The position numbers and the translations under genes are program-made. Below are positions 18,861 to 28,300 of a stretch of 64,000 nucleotides of DNA, piece by piece (position 1 is the first letter of the stretch; every line of letters begins with the position of its first letter). Origin of the DNA: JADGNZ01 sp963715895 (GTDB lineage: Bacteria > Acidobacteriota > Thermoanaerobaculia > Gp7-AA8). The stretch lies in NCBI GenBank assembly GCA_963715895.1, contig OY970284.1, forward strand, positions 5,146,001 to 5,210,000, written 5' to 3'. The notes beneath the pieces were generated by a model. That model made no database searches. It was not told the origin of the DNA and saw only the letters and a program-made list of their open reading frames with translations.

Positions 18861-18921
18861 CTTCGCGTTCTTCGCGGCTTCGCGTGACATCGATCTCACG
18901 CGAAGACGCGAAGGCGCGAAG
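18861..18921. repeat. Imperfect palindrome built of CTTCGCG units
   Basis: The left arm (18861-18887) has three CTTCGCG-like blocks at about 9-bp spacing and ends CGCGTGA; the right arm (18896-18921) is nearly its reverse complement. It lies just downstream of the M13 peptidase stop. It could fold into a long hairpin and is probably a dispersed intergenic repeat. A second short 9-bp direct repeat (ATCTGC blocks) follows at about 19014-19041. Confidence 0.7.
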
Positions 18922-19096
18922 GAAGGCTGCGCTGATCTGTCATTTGCTGATTTCAGCTTTTCGGACGTTGGTCGGCGGCGAAAGTAACCAAAGACGATCC
19001 CGATGACCGCCTCTTATCTGCTTCATCTGCGTCATCTGCGGATAGGCCTTTGACTTACGCGGAGTGAGCAAAAGAACCGGCGCTACCATAGCCGCA

Positions 19097-20206
19097 ATGG
19101 TTCCGATGGCACGACGCCTTCTGCTTCGCGAGAAGGGACGACTCTTCGTCACCATCGGAGCCGTGGGAGCGACGGTGTGCCTGCTCCTCTTTCTCTTCGG
19201 AGTGTACGAAGGCGTTAAAGACGGTGTGACGCGCTACGTTCACACCACCGATGCCGACCTCTGGGTCTGTCAGAAGAACGCGAACAATCTGCTGAAGAGC
19301 TCCTCGTATCTTCCGGCGGGAGTCGTCGATGAAATCGCCTCGATCGACGGTGTGGCCGTTGCCGCGCCTCTCTCCCGGCTGTTCACGACAGCGACAGTCG
19401 GAGGACGCACCACGTCGACGCTCTTCCTCTTCGGATTCGATCCCTCCAGGAAACTCGGCGCGCCGCGAACGCTGACCTCCGGGACGACGGAGCTCCGCCC
19501 CCACGAAATCGTCCTCGACCGCACCTTTGCCGCCGAGTACCGGCTGGGATTGGGCGCAACCGTCGGCCTGCAAGGCGTTCCGTTCCGTGTCGCCGGCCTC
19601 AGCGACGGTACCAACACCCTTGTCTCTCAATACGCCTTCGTCCGCGGCGACGATGCCGAGACCCTTCTCGGCGTACGCGGCATCATCAGCTATTGTCTGG
19701 TGAAGGTCGCCCGCGGCGCCGGCGACGGCGCGGTCGCACGACGCATCCGGGCCCGCCTTCCGAACGTCGCCGTCTTTCCGCGCGACGAGTTCGAGCAAAA
19801 CAATCTCGACCAGATGGATGGAGTCCTGCCCGTCTTCGCGACCGTCGGCGTCGTCGGGGCGCTGGTCGGGGGCCTCATCGTGGCGTTGATGCTCTACGGC
19901 TCCATCCTCGAGCGCCGCGAGGACTACGCCATGCTCAAGGCCATCGGTGCGTCGGACCGCTACCTCGCCGGGCTGGTCATGCGTCAGGCACTGATCGCAT
20001 CGACCCTTGGCTTCGTTTGGGGCGCTCTGCTGGCGGGGATGTCCAATCCTCTTCTCAAGCGATTGGTTCCTCAGCTCTCGCTGCTGTACACGTGGCAGGC
20101 CGCGCTGGCCGTGCTGGTGGGGACGGTGGTCGTCGGCACTCTGGCGGCGGTCATTCCTCTGCGCGTGCTGCGCCGCGTCTATCCGGCGGAGGTCTTTCGG
20201 GCATGA
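19097..20206 (+). CDS. FtsX/DevC-like ABC transporter permease
   Basis: About 369 residues from ATG 19097 (GTG 19064 or ATG 19106 are possible). One membrane span near the N-terminus (VGATVCLLLFLFGVYEG), a large extracytoplasmic domain, then three spans in the last 140 residues including the FtsX region (ALVGGLIVALMLYGSI...YAMLKAIGAS). This topology matches MacB/DevC-type permeases, which drive export or lipoprotein handling rather than uptake. It overlaps its ATPase gene by 4 bp. Substrate unknown; no membrane-fusion protein gene is adjacent. Confidence 0.9.
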   Translation: MVPMARRLLLREKGRLFVTIGAVGATVCLLLFLFGVYEGVKDGVTRYVHTTDADLWVCQKNANNLLKSSSYLPAGVVDEIASIDGVAVAAPLSRLFTTATVGGRTTSTLFLFGFDPSRKLGAPRTLTSGTTELRPHEIVLDRTFAAEYRLGLGATVGLQGVPFRVAGLSDGTNTLVSQYAFVRGDDAETLLGVRGIISYCLVKVARGAGDGAVARRIRARLPNVAVFPRDEFEQNNLDQMDGVLPVFATVGVVGALVGGLIVALMLYGSILERREDYAMLKAIGASDRYLAGLVMRQALIASTLGFVWGALLAGMSNPLLKRLVPQLSLLYTWQAALAVLVGTVVVGTLAAVIPLRVLRRVYPAEVFRA

Positions 20207-20859
20207 CCGTTCTGGCCGGCGAATCACTGACCCGAACCTTCGGCGACGTTCGCGCGGTGGACGGCGTCTCTCTCGGCGTTGCCTCCGGAGAAGCGGTCCT
20301 CATCCTGGGGCCGAACGGAAGCGGGAAAACGACGCTGCTGTCGATGCTCGGCGGCCTCCTGCAGCCGACGTCGGGCCGGGTGCTGATCGCCGGCACAGAC
20401 GTCACGGCGATGAGCGAGCAGGCCCGGTGCGACTTCCGGCTGCGCACCATCGGCTTCATCTTTCAAAGCTTCCACCTTCTCGACGCCCTGACCGCACGCG
20501 AAAACGTGCAACTGGTCCTCGATCTGGCCCACGATTCCGATCCCGACAGAGCGGAGACGCTTCTCGACGAGCTCGGCGTGCGGCAACGCGCCGATTTTCT
20601 GCCCCACGCCATGAGCGGCGGCGAGAAGCAGCGCGTGGCCATCGCCCGCGCGCTGGCCAACGATCCGGCCATTCTTCTGGCGGACGAGCCGACCGGAAGC
20701 CTCGACTCGCAGGCCGGCGAGGCCACCATTCGCCTCCTCTGCGACTCGGCGCGGCGGCACGGCAAGGCCGTGATCATCGTCAGCCACGACACGCGAATCG
20801 TTCCTCGCGTCGATCGCGTGCTTCGTATGGCCGATGGCAGGTTTGAAGAGACACGTTGA
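20203..20859 (+). CDS. ABC transporter ATPase of the DevA/LolD/MacB group
   Basis: 218 residues. Walker A GPNGSGKTT, Q-loop in FIFQSFHLLDALT, signature MSGGEKQR, Walker B ILLADEPTGSLD and H-loop VSHD are all present. The FHLLDALTARENV block and GSLD tail are typical of the LolD/MacB/DevA class that works with FtsX-like permeases, as the overlapping upstream gene shows. The ATG at 20203 overlaps the permease stop. The gene ends 21 bp before a long 21-bp tandem array. Confidence 0.93.
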   Translation: MTVLAGESLTRTFGDVRAVDGVSLGVASGEAVLILGPNGSGKTTLLSMLGGLLQPTSGRVLIAGTDVTAMSEQARCDFRLRTIGFIFQSFHLLDALTARENVQLVLDLAHDSDPDRAETLLDELGVRQRADFLPHAMSGGEKQRVAIARALANDPAILLADEPTGSLDSQAGEATIRLLCDSARRHGKAVIIVSHDTRIVPRVDRVLRMADGRFEETR

Positions 20860-20880
20860 AAAGACCGGCACACTCGGTGA

Positions 20881-21478
20881 GTCGTCCGGCTCGAGCGATG
20901 CGTCATCCGGCTTGGGCGGTGCGTCGTTCAGCTCGGGCGGTGCGTCGTCCGGCTTGGGCGGTGCGTCGTCCCGCTCGGGCGGTGCGTCGTCCAGCTCGGG
21001 CGGTGCGTCGTCCGGCTCGGGCTGTGCGTCGTCCAGCTTGGGCGGTGCGTCGTCCGGCTCGGGCGGTGCGTCGTCCAGCTGGGGCGGTGCGTCGTCCGGC
21101 TCGGGCGGTGCGTCGTCCGGCTCGGGCGGTGCGTCATCCGGCGTACGCGCCGAGTCATCCGGCGTACGCGCTGCGTCATCCGGCGTACGCGCTCAGTCAT
21201 CAGGCGCACGCGCCGAATCATCCGGCGTACGCGCTGCGTCATCCGGCGTACGCGCCCAGTCATCCGGTGTACGCGCTCAGTCATCCGGCGTACGCGCTGC
21301 GTCATCCGGCGTACGCGCTCCGTCATCCGGTTTACGCGCTCCGTCATCCGGTGTACGCGCTCCGTCATCCGGCGTACGTGCTCAGTCACCCTGCGTGTTT
21401 GCTGCGTCATCCGGCGTACACGCCGAGTCAACCGGCGAATTCATTGATTCACCCGGCGTAGGTGCCGAGTCAGCGTGA
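20881..21478. repeat. 21-bp tandem array, 28 units, two unit types
   Basis: Units start every 21 bp from 20881 to 21448 without any insertion or deletion. Units 1-12 follow GTCGTCCGGCTCGGGCGGTGC (type A). Units 13-28 follow GTCATCCGGCGTACGCGCTGC (type B), which contains the self-complementary octamer GCGTACGC. Both types share GTCRTCCGGC in the same phase. A partial unit follows at 21469. Because 21 is a multiple of 3 and units lack stops, long frames are open on both strands (heptapeptide repeats of S/G/A or of MTERVRR type), so open frames are not evidence for coding here. It lies between the ABC ATPase and an AraC regulator. Confidence 0.95.
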
Positions 21479-21541
21479 GGCCTTCCTCCGCGCAACTGAT
21501 CCGCCACAACTTTCCACTTCGTTCGTCGTACCTACGGATCC

Positions 21542-22342
21542 GTGACAAGACTTCAACCCCGTACCTTCTTCGGCGACACGAAGCGCCGTCTCCGGACCGA
21601 ATCCTTCGAGTACGCCGACCGGATCGCGCTCGTCCCGGACCGTGAGGTGCCACGGCACACCCACACCGACGCGCACTTCGTGCTCGTGCTCCGCGGGACG
21701 TACATCACGGAGGCGGGCGATACGCCGGGCCTCTGCGGACCGGGGACGCTCATCTTCAATCCCGCCGGCACCAGTCACCGCGACCGATTCCGTACCGATC
21801 TCGGACGCTTCTTCACGATCTCCCTCGGCCCGGAGCTGACGGCGCGTTTCGCGAACGATCCAGCCACGACCATCCCGGCGCCCGGCCTCGTGCTGGCTGC
21901 GAATCGGGCGCATGGGGAGTTGCTGCGCGAGACGGCGCTCTCCGAGCTCGTTCTCGAAGACCTCGGCCTGGAGCTGGTGGCGCGCCTGTTACGAGTCAAC
22001 GTGTCTCACGACCGGCAGCCGCCGCGGTGGCTGCTGCGGGTACGCGACTCCATCCACGACCGCTGCACGGAGAGAGTGACGATCCGCGAGCTGGCAGCCG
22101 AGGCGGGTGTGCATCCGATTCATTTGGCAAGGACCTTCCGGCGGTACTTCGACTGCTCGCCGGGTGAATACCTCCGGCGTTGCCGGATCGAGAAGGTCCG
22201 CGTGCTTCTGGCAACGACGGACACGCCTCTGGCGGAGCTCTCGTTCCAGGCAGGGTTCAACGATCAGAGCCAGCTCACCAACGTCTTCCGGCGGCTCATC
22301 GGCGTACCGCCGGGAGAGTACCGGCGATCGTTCATGGCGTAA
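21542..22342 (+). CDS. AraC-family transcriptional regulator
   Basis: 266 residues from a GTG at 21542. The N-terminal half is a cupin-like sensing domain (VPRHTHTDAHFVLVLRG, with PGTLIFNPAGTSHRD); the C-terminal half holds two helix-turn-helix motifs, the first around IRELAAEAGVHPIHLARTFR and the second ending LSFQAGFNDQSQLTNVFRR, the AraC signature. It is cytoplasmic and probably senses a small ligand. It lies between the 21-bp array and the IS110 element, so its own promoter must lie in or next to the array. Confidence 0.9.
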   Translation: MTRLQPRTFFGDTKRRLRTESFEYADRIALVPDREVPRHTHTDAHFVLVLRGTYITEAGDTPGLCGPGTLIFNPAGTSHRDRFRTDLGRFFTISLGPELTARFANDPATTIPAPGLVLAANRAHGELLRETALSELVLEDLGLELVARLLRVNVSHDRQPPRWLLRVRDSIHDRCTERVTIRELAAEAGVHPIHLARTFRRYFDCSPGEYLRRCRIEKVRVLLATTDTPLAELSFQAGFNDQSQLTNVFRRLIGVPPGEYRRSFMA

Positions 22343-22357
22343 CAGGAGGAAAGACCT

Positions 22358-22371
22358 GTCATCCTGAGCGG
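22358..22371. repeat. Left remnant of the palindromic repeat split by the IS element
   Basis: GTCATCCTGAGCGG here matches, in inverted orientation, the outer end of the palindrome at 24141-24156 (GTCATCCTGAG when read on the minus strand). Together with 23991-24156 it forms one large palindromic intergenic element that the IS110 element interrupts within the left arm. Confidence 0.7.
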
Positions 22372-22617
22372 TCCAACGGGGCGAGCGCCGTTGATGAGGG
22401 AATGAACCGGTATCCTGCACGTGCGGTCCCGCAGACGAGGCCGTCAAAGCAGTGGTGCTCGGTACGAGCCCGTTCCTGAGAGTGGTCCCGGAAGGCCGAA
22501 GTCGCCTTGGTGACGCGGCACGATTAGGAGTCGTGTTCGCGATCCCGTTTAGAAGAGTCATTTGAGCTAGGTCTTCCGCTGCGGGTCCGCAAAATTTCAT
22601 TTTGCGGAGGTGTTGTC
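22372..22617 (+). ncRNA. Candidate bridge RNA in the IS110 left end
   Basis: IS110 elements encode a structured RNA in the non-coding left end that guides target and donor recognition. Hairpins visible include CAACGG/CCGTTG (22374-22393) and CACGA/TCGTG (about 22519-22535). Short matches to the flanks occur in the known guide order: TCCTGAG at 22474 (left target), CGCCT at 22503 (complement of AGGCG in the right flank), TTAGAAGA at 22549 (identical to the element's right end) and CCGCT at 22576 (complement of AGCGG at the left junction). The 5-nt matches alone could be chance. RNA ends are not known. Confidence 0.6.
22587..22607 (+). promoter_or_regulatory. Hairpin abutting the transposase ribosome site
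   Basis: CCGCAAAAT and ATTTTGCGG form a perfect 9-bp stem with a 3-nt loop. The ribosome site GGAGG overlaps its right foot and the ATG follows at 22618. It could limit transposase translation, or form the 3' end of the upstream RNA. Confidence 0.6.
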
Positions 22618-23982
22618 ATGGCAAAGCGACCTCGGGTCCTCCGGTCCAAACGCAAGATTATCGGTGATCTGGTCGTAGTCAACCCGGATGCAGCAGGAAT
22701 CGACGCCGGGTCGGAAGAGCACTGGGTGTCGGTTCCCGAAGATCGCAGCGATCAGCCGGTTCGCTCGTTCGGAACATTCACGGCCGATCTACATGCACTG
22801 GCCGACTGGCTGGTGGAATGCCGGATCACCACGGTGGCCATCGAAGCGACGGGGGTGTATTGGATTCCGCTATTCGAGATTTTGGAGGAGCGCGGTCTGA
22901 ACCCGAAACTGGTCGACTCGCGAAGCATCGGCTCACGAAAAAAGAAGTCAGACGTGGTCGACTGCCAGTGGCTCCGGCAACTGCACACGTATGGTCTGCT
23001 CAACGGAGCGTTCCGGCCAGGTGCAGACATGCTTCCGCTCCGGGCGTTGATGCGTCAGCGAGACATGCTGATCAGGTACGCCGCTGACCATATCCGGCAC
23101 ATTCAGAAAGCTCTCGATCTGATGAATGTGAAGCTTCACCTAGCCGTTTCCGACACGGTTGGCGTCACCGGACTGCGGATCATTCACGCGATCCTTTCCG
23201 GAAAACGTGATCCGATGGAACTGGCCGCATTACGCGAGCCGAGCTGCAAGAGCTCCGAGGAAACCTTCGTGAAGGCGTTGACAGGCAACTACCGCGCTGA
23301 GCATCTGTTTGCGCTCAAACAAGCGGTGGATCTGTTCACCACCTACCAGAACAAGATCAAAGAGTGCGATGCGCAGATAGAGGCTGCGCTCTCGAAGTTC
23401 GACAAAACGCCGGCCACGGCCAGTCTGACACCCAAGCCTGCAAAACGGCGTCGCAAGAACCAGCCTCACTTCGACGGACGGACCCTCCTGTTCGAAATCA
23501 CCGGCATTGATCTCACGTCGGTTCCCTCGCTGGAAGCCTCCACGATCCTGACCATCATCTCCGAAACTGGGACGGACATGTCTGCCTGGTACAACGGCAA
23601 ACACTTCGCAGCTTGGCTCAACCTCAGCCCGAACAATCGCATCACCGGCGGCAAACGAATCTTCAAAAACATGCCCGTGATCCGACCAAACCGCGCTGCT
23701 CAGGCCTTTCGAATAGCCGCTCAAACTCTCGAACGGGCTCAGTGTGCTCTCGGAGCATTCTTCCGCCGGGTCAGATCCCGGCTGGGCCGCTCAGGCGCCA
23801 TCAAAGCAACCGCTCACAAGCTCGCCCTCATCTTCTACTCCATGCTCAAGAACAAAACCCAATACCGCGAAGCGGGTGTCGACTACTACGAGGCTCGCTA
23901 TCGCGAACGTCTCGTCAACTCCTTGAAGAAAAAGGCCGCCGAGTTCGGCTTCAACCTCACTCCGATTCAGGAGGTTCATTAG
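22618..23982 (+). CDS. IS110-family transposase
   Basis: 454 residues. The N-terminal RuvC-like DEDD domain has GIDAGSEEHWVSV, the acidic AIEATGVYW strand and KKSDVVDCQWLRQL. The C-terminal Tnp_20 domain has a helix-hairpin-helix-like stretch (ITGIDLTSVPSLEASTILTI) and AAWLNLSPNNRITGGKR. The second domain normally carries a nucleophilic serine; the residue next to GGK here is Thr343, so the serine either lies elsewhere or is replaced. The gene looks full length with no frameshift and may still be active. Ribosome site GGAGG is 8 nt before the ATG. Confidence 0.95.
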   Translation: MAKRPRVLRSKRKIIGDLVVVNPDAAGIDAGSEEHWVSVPEDRSDQPVRSFGTFTADLHALADWLVECRITTVAIEATGVYWIPLFEILEERGLNPKLVDSRSIGSRKKKSDVVDCQWLRQLHTYGLLNGAFRPGADMLPLRALMRQRDMLIRYAADHIRHIQKALDLMNVKLHLAVSDTVGVTGLRIIHAILSGKRDPMELAALREPSCKSSEETFVKALTGNYRAEHLFALKQAVDLFTTYQNKIKECDAQIEAALSKFDKTPATASLTPKPAKRRRKNQPHFDGRTLLFEITGIDLTSVPSLEASTILTIISETGTDMSAWYNGKHFAAWLNLSPNNRITGGKRIFKNMPVIRPNRAAQAFRIAAQTLERAQCALGAFFRRVRSRLGRSGAIKATAHKLALIFYSMLKNKTQYREAGVDYYEARYRERLVNSLKKKAAEFGFNLTPIQEVH

Positions 23983-23990
23983 AAGACGCC

Positions 23991-24156
23991 GGAGGCGCGT
24001 AGCCGCAGGCGGAGCGCCGGAGGACGGTCGAAGGACCCCCGGCTGCTAACCCGGTTGGGTGGTGGAAGTCGGCGGCCCCCGCCCGTCCCGGGTTAGCAGC
24101 CGGGGGTCCTTCGACCGTCCTCAGCCCCATCCGGGGCATCGGCGACTCAGGATGAC
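23991..24156. repeat. Large palindromic repeat with 35-bp perfect arms
   Basis: Arms at 24020-24054 and 24088-24122 are perfect reverse complements over 35 bp (ending GTTAGCAGCCGGGGGTCC on the right) with a 33-nt loop. The outer part continues to 24156, ending CTCAGGATGAC, which pairs with GTCATCCTGAG at 22358 on the far side of the IS element. The element looks like a REP-type dispersed repeat and is the insertion target of the IS. No gene is seen between the transposase stop and 24236. Confidence 0.9.
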
Positions 24157-24235
24157 GTGTGTTTGTATTGGGGATTCGCCCTACGATGTTTCGTCCGCAC
24201 AAGACCTACGCGGTTCCCCGCTCTATTCTGTCGAC

Positions 24236-25321
24236 ATGCGCCGCGTACTGATCGCCCTACTCGTTGCCACCTTCGCACTCCCCTCCTTCGCCGACGACTG
24301 GCAGACCGCCGACCCCGCCTCGGCCGGCCTCAACGCCGCGCGGCTCGAAACGATGGCCGCGGCCATCAAGGCCGGGGACTTCAAGAGCATCACCAGTGTG
24401 CTGATCGAACGGCACGGAAAACTCGTTTATGAGGCGTACTTCGACGCCGGCGGCGCGGAAGAGCTTCGGAACACACGCTCGGCCACGAAGACGATCACCG
24501 GCATGCTGGCCGGGATCGCCATCGACCGCGGCCAGCTCGCCGGCGTCAGCACCCCCATCCTCCCCTTCTTCAAGGACAAGCTGCCGCTGGCCAATCCCGA
24601 CAAGCGAAAGGAGCAGATCACCGTCGAGGATCTGCTGACCATGAGCTCCCTCCTCGAATGCGACGACTGGAACGATCACTCGCGCGGCAACGAGGAGGGG
24701 ATGTACCTGATCGAAGACTGGAGCCGTTTCTATCTCGATCTTCCGATCAAGGGCTTCCCGGCGTGGACAAAGAAACCTGCCGATTCACCTCACGGCCGCG
24801 CCTTCAGCTACTGCACCGCCGGCGTATTCGTTCTCGGCAGAGTGATCGAGCGCGCCACGAAGACGCCGATCCCCGACTTCGCCAACCGTAATCTCTTCCT
24901 TCCCCTCGGCATCCAAAAGGCGGAGTGGCAGTTCTCCCCGCTGGGCGAGGCCATGACCGGCGGCGGACTCGGCCTCCGCAGCCGCGATCTGCTCAAGCTG
25001 GCGCGGCTCTACCTGAACGGCGGCAGGTGGGAAGGAAAGCAGATCGTTCCCGCCGCCTGGGTGGCGCAGTCGCTCCAACCGCATGCGCGCATCGACGACG
25101 ACAACGAGTACGGCTACCTGCTGTGGATGCGCGCCTTCCGCAAGAACGATCCGGCCAGCTTCGCCTGGTACATGAGCGGCAACGGCGGCAACAAGATCCT
25201 CGGCTTCCCCACGCTGGATATGGCCGTGGTCATCACCACAACCAACTACAACATCCGCAACGCCCACCCGCTGGTGGAACAGCTCATCGCGGAACACGTT
25301 CTCGCGGCGGTCGAGAAGTGA
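24236..25321 (+). CDS. Exported serine hydrolase, beta-lactamase class C fold
   Basis: 361 residues from ATG 24236. Signal peptide at 1-19 (MRRVLIALLVATFALPSFA). The nucleophile motif SxxK is Ser82-Ala-Thr-Lys85, and a tyrosine-containing second motif fits FSYCTAGVF; a GGGLGLRSRD region follows. It belongs to the CubicO/esterase group of penicillin-binding-protein-like hydrolases. Substrates in this group are very diverse (esters, D-peptides), so beta-lactamase activity should not be assumed. It is convergent with the next gene, with only 10 bp between the stops. Confidence 0.9.
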   Translation: MRRVLIALLVATFALPSFADDWQTADPASAGLNAARLETMAAAIKAGDFKSITSVLIERHGKLVYEAYFDAGGAEELRNTRSATKTITGMLAGIAIDRGQLAGVSTPILPFFKDKLPLANPDKRKEQITVEDLLTMSSLLECDDWNDHSRGNEEGMYLIEDWSRFYLDLPIKGFPAWTKKPADSPHGRAFSYCTAGVFVLGRVIERATKTPIPDFANRNLFLPLGIQKAEWQFSPLGEAMTGGGLGLRSRDLLKLARLYLNGGRWEGKQIVPAAWVAQSLQPHARIDDDNEYGYLLWMRAFRKNDPASFAWYMSGNGGNKILGFPTLDMAVVITTTNYNIRNAHPLVEQLIAEHVLAAVEK

Positions 25322-25331
25322 CGGTGAGGTT

Positions 25332-28300
25332 CTAAGGCAGATCGATCGTCGCCGTCTCCCCCGCCACGATCATCACCGGCAGGCTGCGGATGACCGTCCG
25401 GTCGGCGGCGATCGTCGAAATCAGATAGGAGCCGGGCGGGAGGGAGTCGTAGGGGCCGTTCAGCCCGATCTGGATGGGGCCGAGGAAGCGTTGCGTTACG
25501 CCGCCGGGGACGTCCAACCGGACCATTTGCGCACTTCGGGCGCGGATCAGCAGCGAACCGGCGCGTGAAATGGCCACGCTCACCTCAGCGGGCGGCGTGG
25601 TGAAACTCATCATCCTCGGGACGTATCCGCGCGCATACGCACTGGCGTTATAACTTCCCGGCTTGAGCCACACTTTGAAGGTGCCCGTATCGACCTTCGT
25701 GGCCTGGCCGTTGAACTTGTGTGCCGCGTCGGTGACTGCCACGTTCCCGTCGACCGGCGAGCCGGTCGTGGCGTCGACGACGTGAATGAGCACCGCCGGA
25801 CCCTCCTCCAAGCGGATCTCGACGTCCGGCACGGCACCGTTGGCGATGACGATCTGCTGGGACGACGTGACGTACTGATCGCTGCTCACGTTCAGATCGT
25901 ACGTGGCGTCGGCCAGCGCATCGATGGTGAATCGGCCGTCGGAATCGGTGCTTGTCGACCCGTATGCCGGCAACCGTGAGGTGACGGTGACGCGCGCGCT
26001 CGACACCGGCCCGCCTGTGGATGCATCGACGACATGGCCTCGCAGCAGCGCGCCGCGGATGTCGATGTCGAACGTTCCGCTCGCGGCCACCGTGTATTTC
26101 GTTCCAAAGGCGACGTTGGGAGCATTGACGCGTACGTCGTAGTCACCCGTGGACAGTCCGGAAGCGATGTAGCTGCCGTCGGACGAGATCATGGCATTGG
26201 CCACCTGCCGGTCCGCCGATGGCGGGATGCCCGGCTGCCTGCTCGGCATGAAAAGGACGCTGCCCGTCGTCACCAGCCCGCCGGCGCGGGTCACATGCCC
26301 GCTGACAGTTATCCCCGCGTCGAAATTCATCTCCACCGCCGGCGCAATGCCGTTCTCGATGGTGATGGTCTTTGAAGGCGCCATGCGGCGCTGCCCCGCC
26401 GCATTCAGAAACGCGTCGACCCGCACCCGGCCGTCGGGCATCCCGCTGAGCGTGAAGTTACCGCCGGAGTCGGCGAAGGCCTGATTGCGCGTCGTGTTGC
26501 CCGATGCTGTGACCGTCACCTGCGTGAACTGCTCCGGCGGAATTCCTGTCACCCGTCCGTTGATCGTCGCGCCGGTCTCCATCGTCAGCGTGACCGGTCC
26601 GCTCTGCGGCAGAACGACGTCACTGGCATCCGCGCTTACGTAGCCGTCCTTCCGCGCCGTCACCTTGTAGGTGCCATCCGCGAGTCCCTGCAGGACGAAC
26701 GACCCCTCGCCGTCCGAGCTCACCATCCCCACCGGCCGGCCATCGCCGCCGACCGTGGCCACATTCGCCATGGCGATCCCCTGGCCGGAGTGGTCGACGA
26801 CGCGGCCATGCAGCTCGCGGCCGGGATCGAGCTCGGCATCGAGATGAATGTCCTTCCCTGCCGTGATCGTGACCGGCTTGTGCAGGATGACGAAGCCCTG
26901 CTTCTGAAACTCGATCGTTTGATCCCCTTCCGCCAGCCCTTCGAGCGTGTACAGACCGTCGCCGTCCGTCGTGGCATTGCCGAAGAACGCCGAGCGCTGG
27001 AAGGCCAGGCGTACCTGCGCTCCGGAAACCGGGGCGCTCGCCGCGGTGACGCGGCCGGAGACCGTCGCACCGCGGTCGAGGGAGATATCGATGCCGCTGA
27101 CGGTCTTGCCATCCTCGACCGTGATGTCGCCGCGCGTAGCGGCCACATATCCGGTCGCATGAACCATGAGTTGCAACTGGCCGGGAGGGATATTGTCGAG
27201 GGCGTAGTGGCCATCGTCCGCATGGATCGGCTGACCGCCAGAGAACGAGCTCCCGGGACCGATGACGTTCGGGGTGGTGCGCCCCGGCAGGAGAATCGTG
27301 AAGTCGGTGACCGGCTGCTGCGTGGCCCGATCGAGGATGCGGCCCTCGACGCGTGCCCCCCGAGGCATCGTGATCGTCACATCGCTGGCCGGCGCGGTGA
27401 CGGATCGAGGCGTTGACGAAAGCCGGCGGTCGCTGGAGAACGCCGTGACCATCGTTGCGCCGGGGGCGATGCCCGCGATCCTGAATGTCCCGTCGGAACC
27501 GGTGTTGGCATTCCGCGGCATGATCCCCGTCGGCGTCTCCACGATGGCATCGGCGACCGGCGTGCCGTCGGCAAGCACCACGCGCCCGCTGATCTCGATG
27601 CCGCGGTCGACGTGCACGACGACGGTCGCCGTACGCGCGGACAGCACCTGATTCGGCATCCGCACCGGCGCCACGTCGTCGCCGAACACCATCAGATCGT
27701 GGCGTCCTTCGATGGTCCTGACGGCGACCAGTCCCTCCGCGTTGGTGCGGTGACAGTCAGGAAGGGAAGGATCAGCACAGGCGATGAAAGAACGATCCGC
27801 TCCCTGCGCCGCGCTGCGCGAAACGTTCACCTGCGCATTCGGCACGGGACGTTCGCGCTTGTCGAGGACACGCACCTGCGCGACGAAGCCGTGCACGAGC
27901 GTGATGTTGACGTTGTCGCGGACCTCGCCCGGCTGCCAGACTCGCGACGGCGAGCTGCCGGTGACGTAGTCGCGCTTCCATGCATAAACCGGCAACGGCA
28001 GCGAAGAAGCAGTTGTCGTGATACGCACGGCAAATTCGCCGGCCGCATTCGTCGATGTCGATCGCCCGCGCGCGAGGCCGGGGCTGCCCGCGGAGACAAA
28101 TGCTGCCGCCACCGGTTTCTTGTCCTCATCGAGGACATGCCCCCGCGCACGTGCAAACGGCTGCGCCGTAAAGACGCGGCTTCGCTTCGCCGGGAGCGCG
28201 ATACTGGCCTGCTCGATCGCAAACGATGGATGCATCCCGTTGACCGAATAGGAGCGCGGGAGAAGCGAAGCGAACGTGAAGCTCCCCTTGGCATCAGTGA

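Larger units (their letters stand above)
22372..23992 (+). mobile_element. IS110-family insertion sequence
   Basis: About 1.62 kb. The transposase is preceded by about 246 bp of non-coding leader and followed within about 10 bp by the flanking repeat, which is the IS110-group arrangement (long left end, very short right end). No terminal inverted repeats or target duplication are seen, as expected for the family. Ends are inferred from the interrupted palindrome: GG occurs at both junctions (22370-22371 and 23991-23992), so the exact boundaries are uncertain by several bases. Confidence 0.8.

Noticed and set aside
20834..21478. Long open frames through the first 21-bp array
   Set aside because: Frames on both strands are open only because the unit is seven stop-free codons. 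There is no ribosome site and no conserved non-repeat domain.
20881..21478. CRISPR array
   Set aside because: The repeats are contiguous without spacers, and no cas genes are near.
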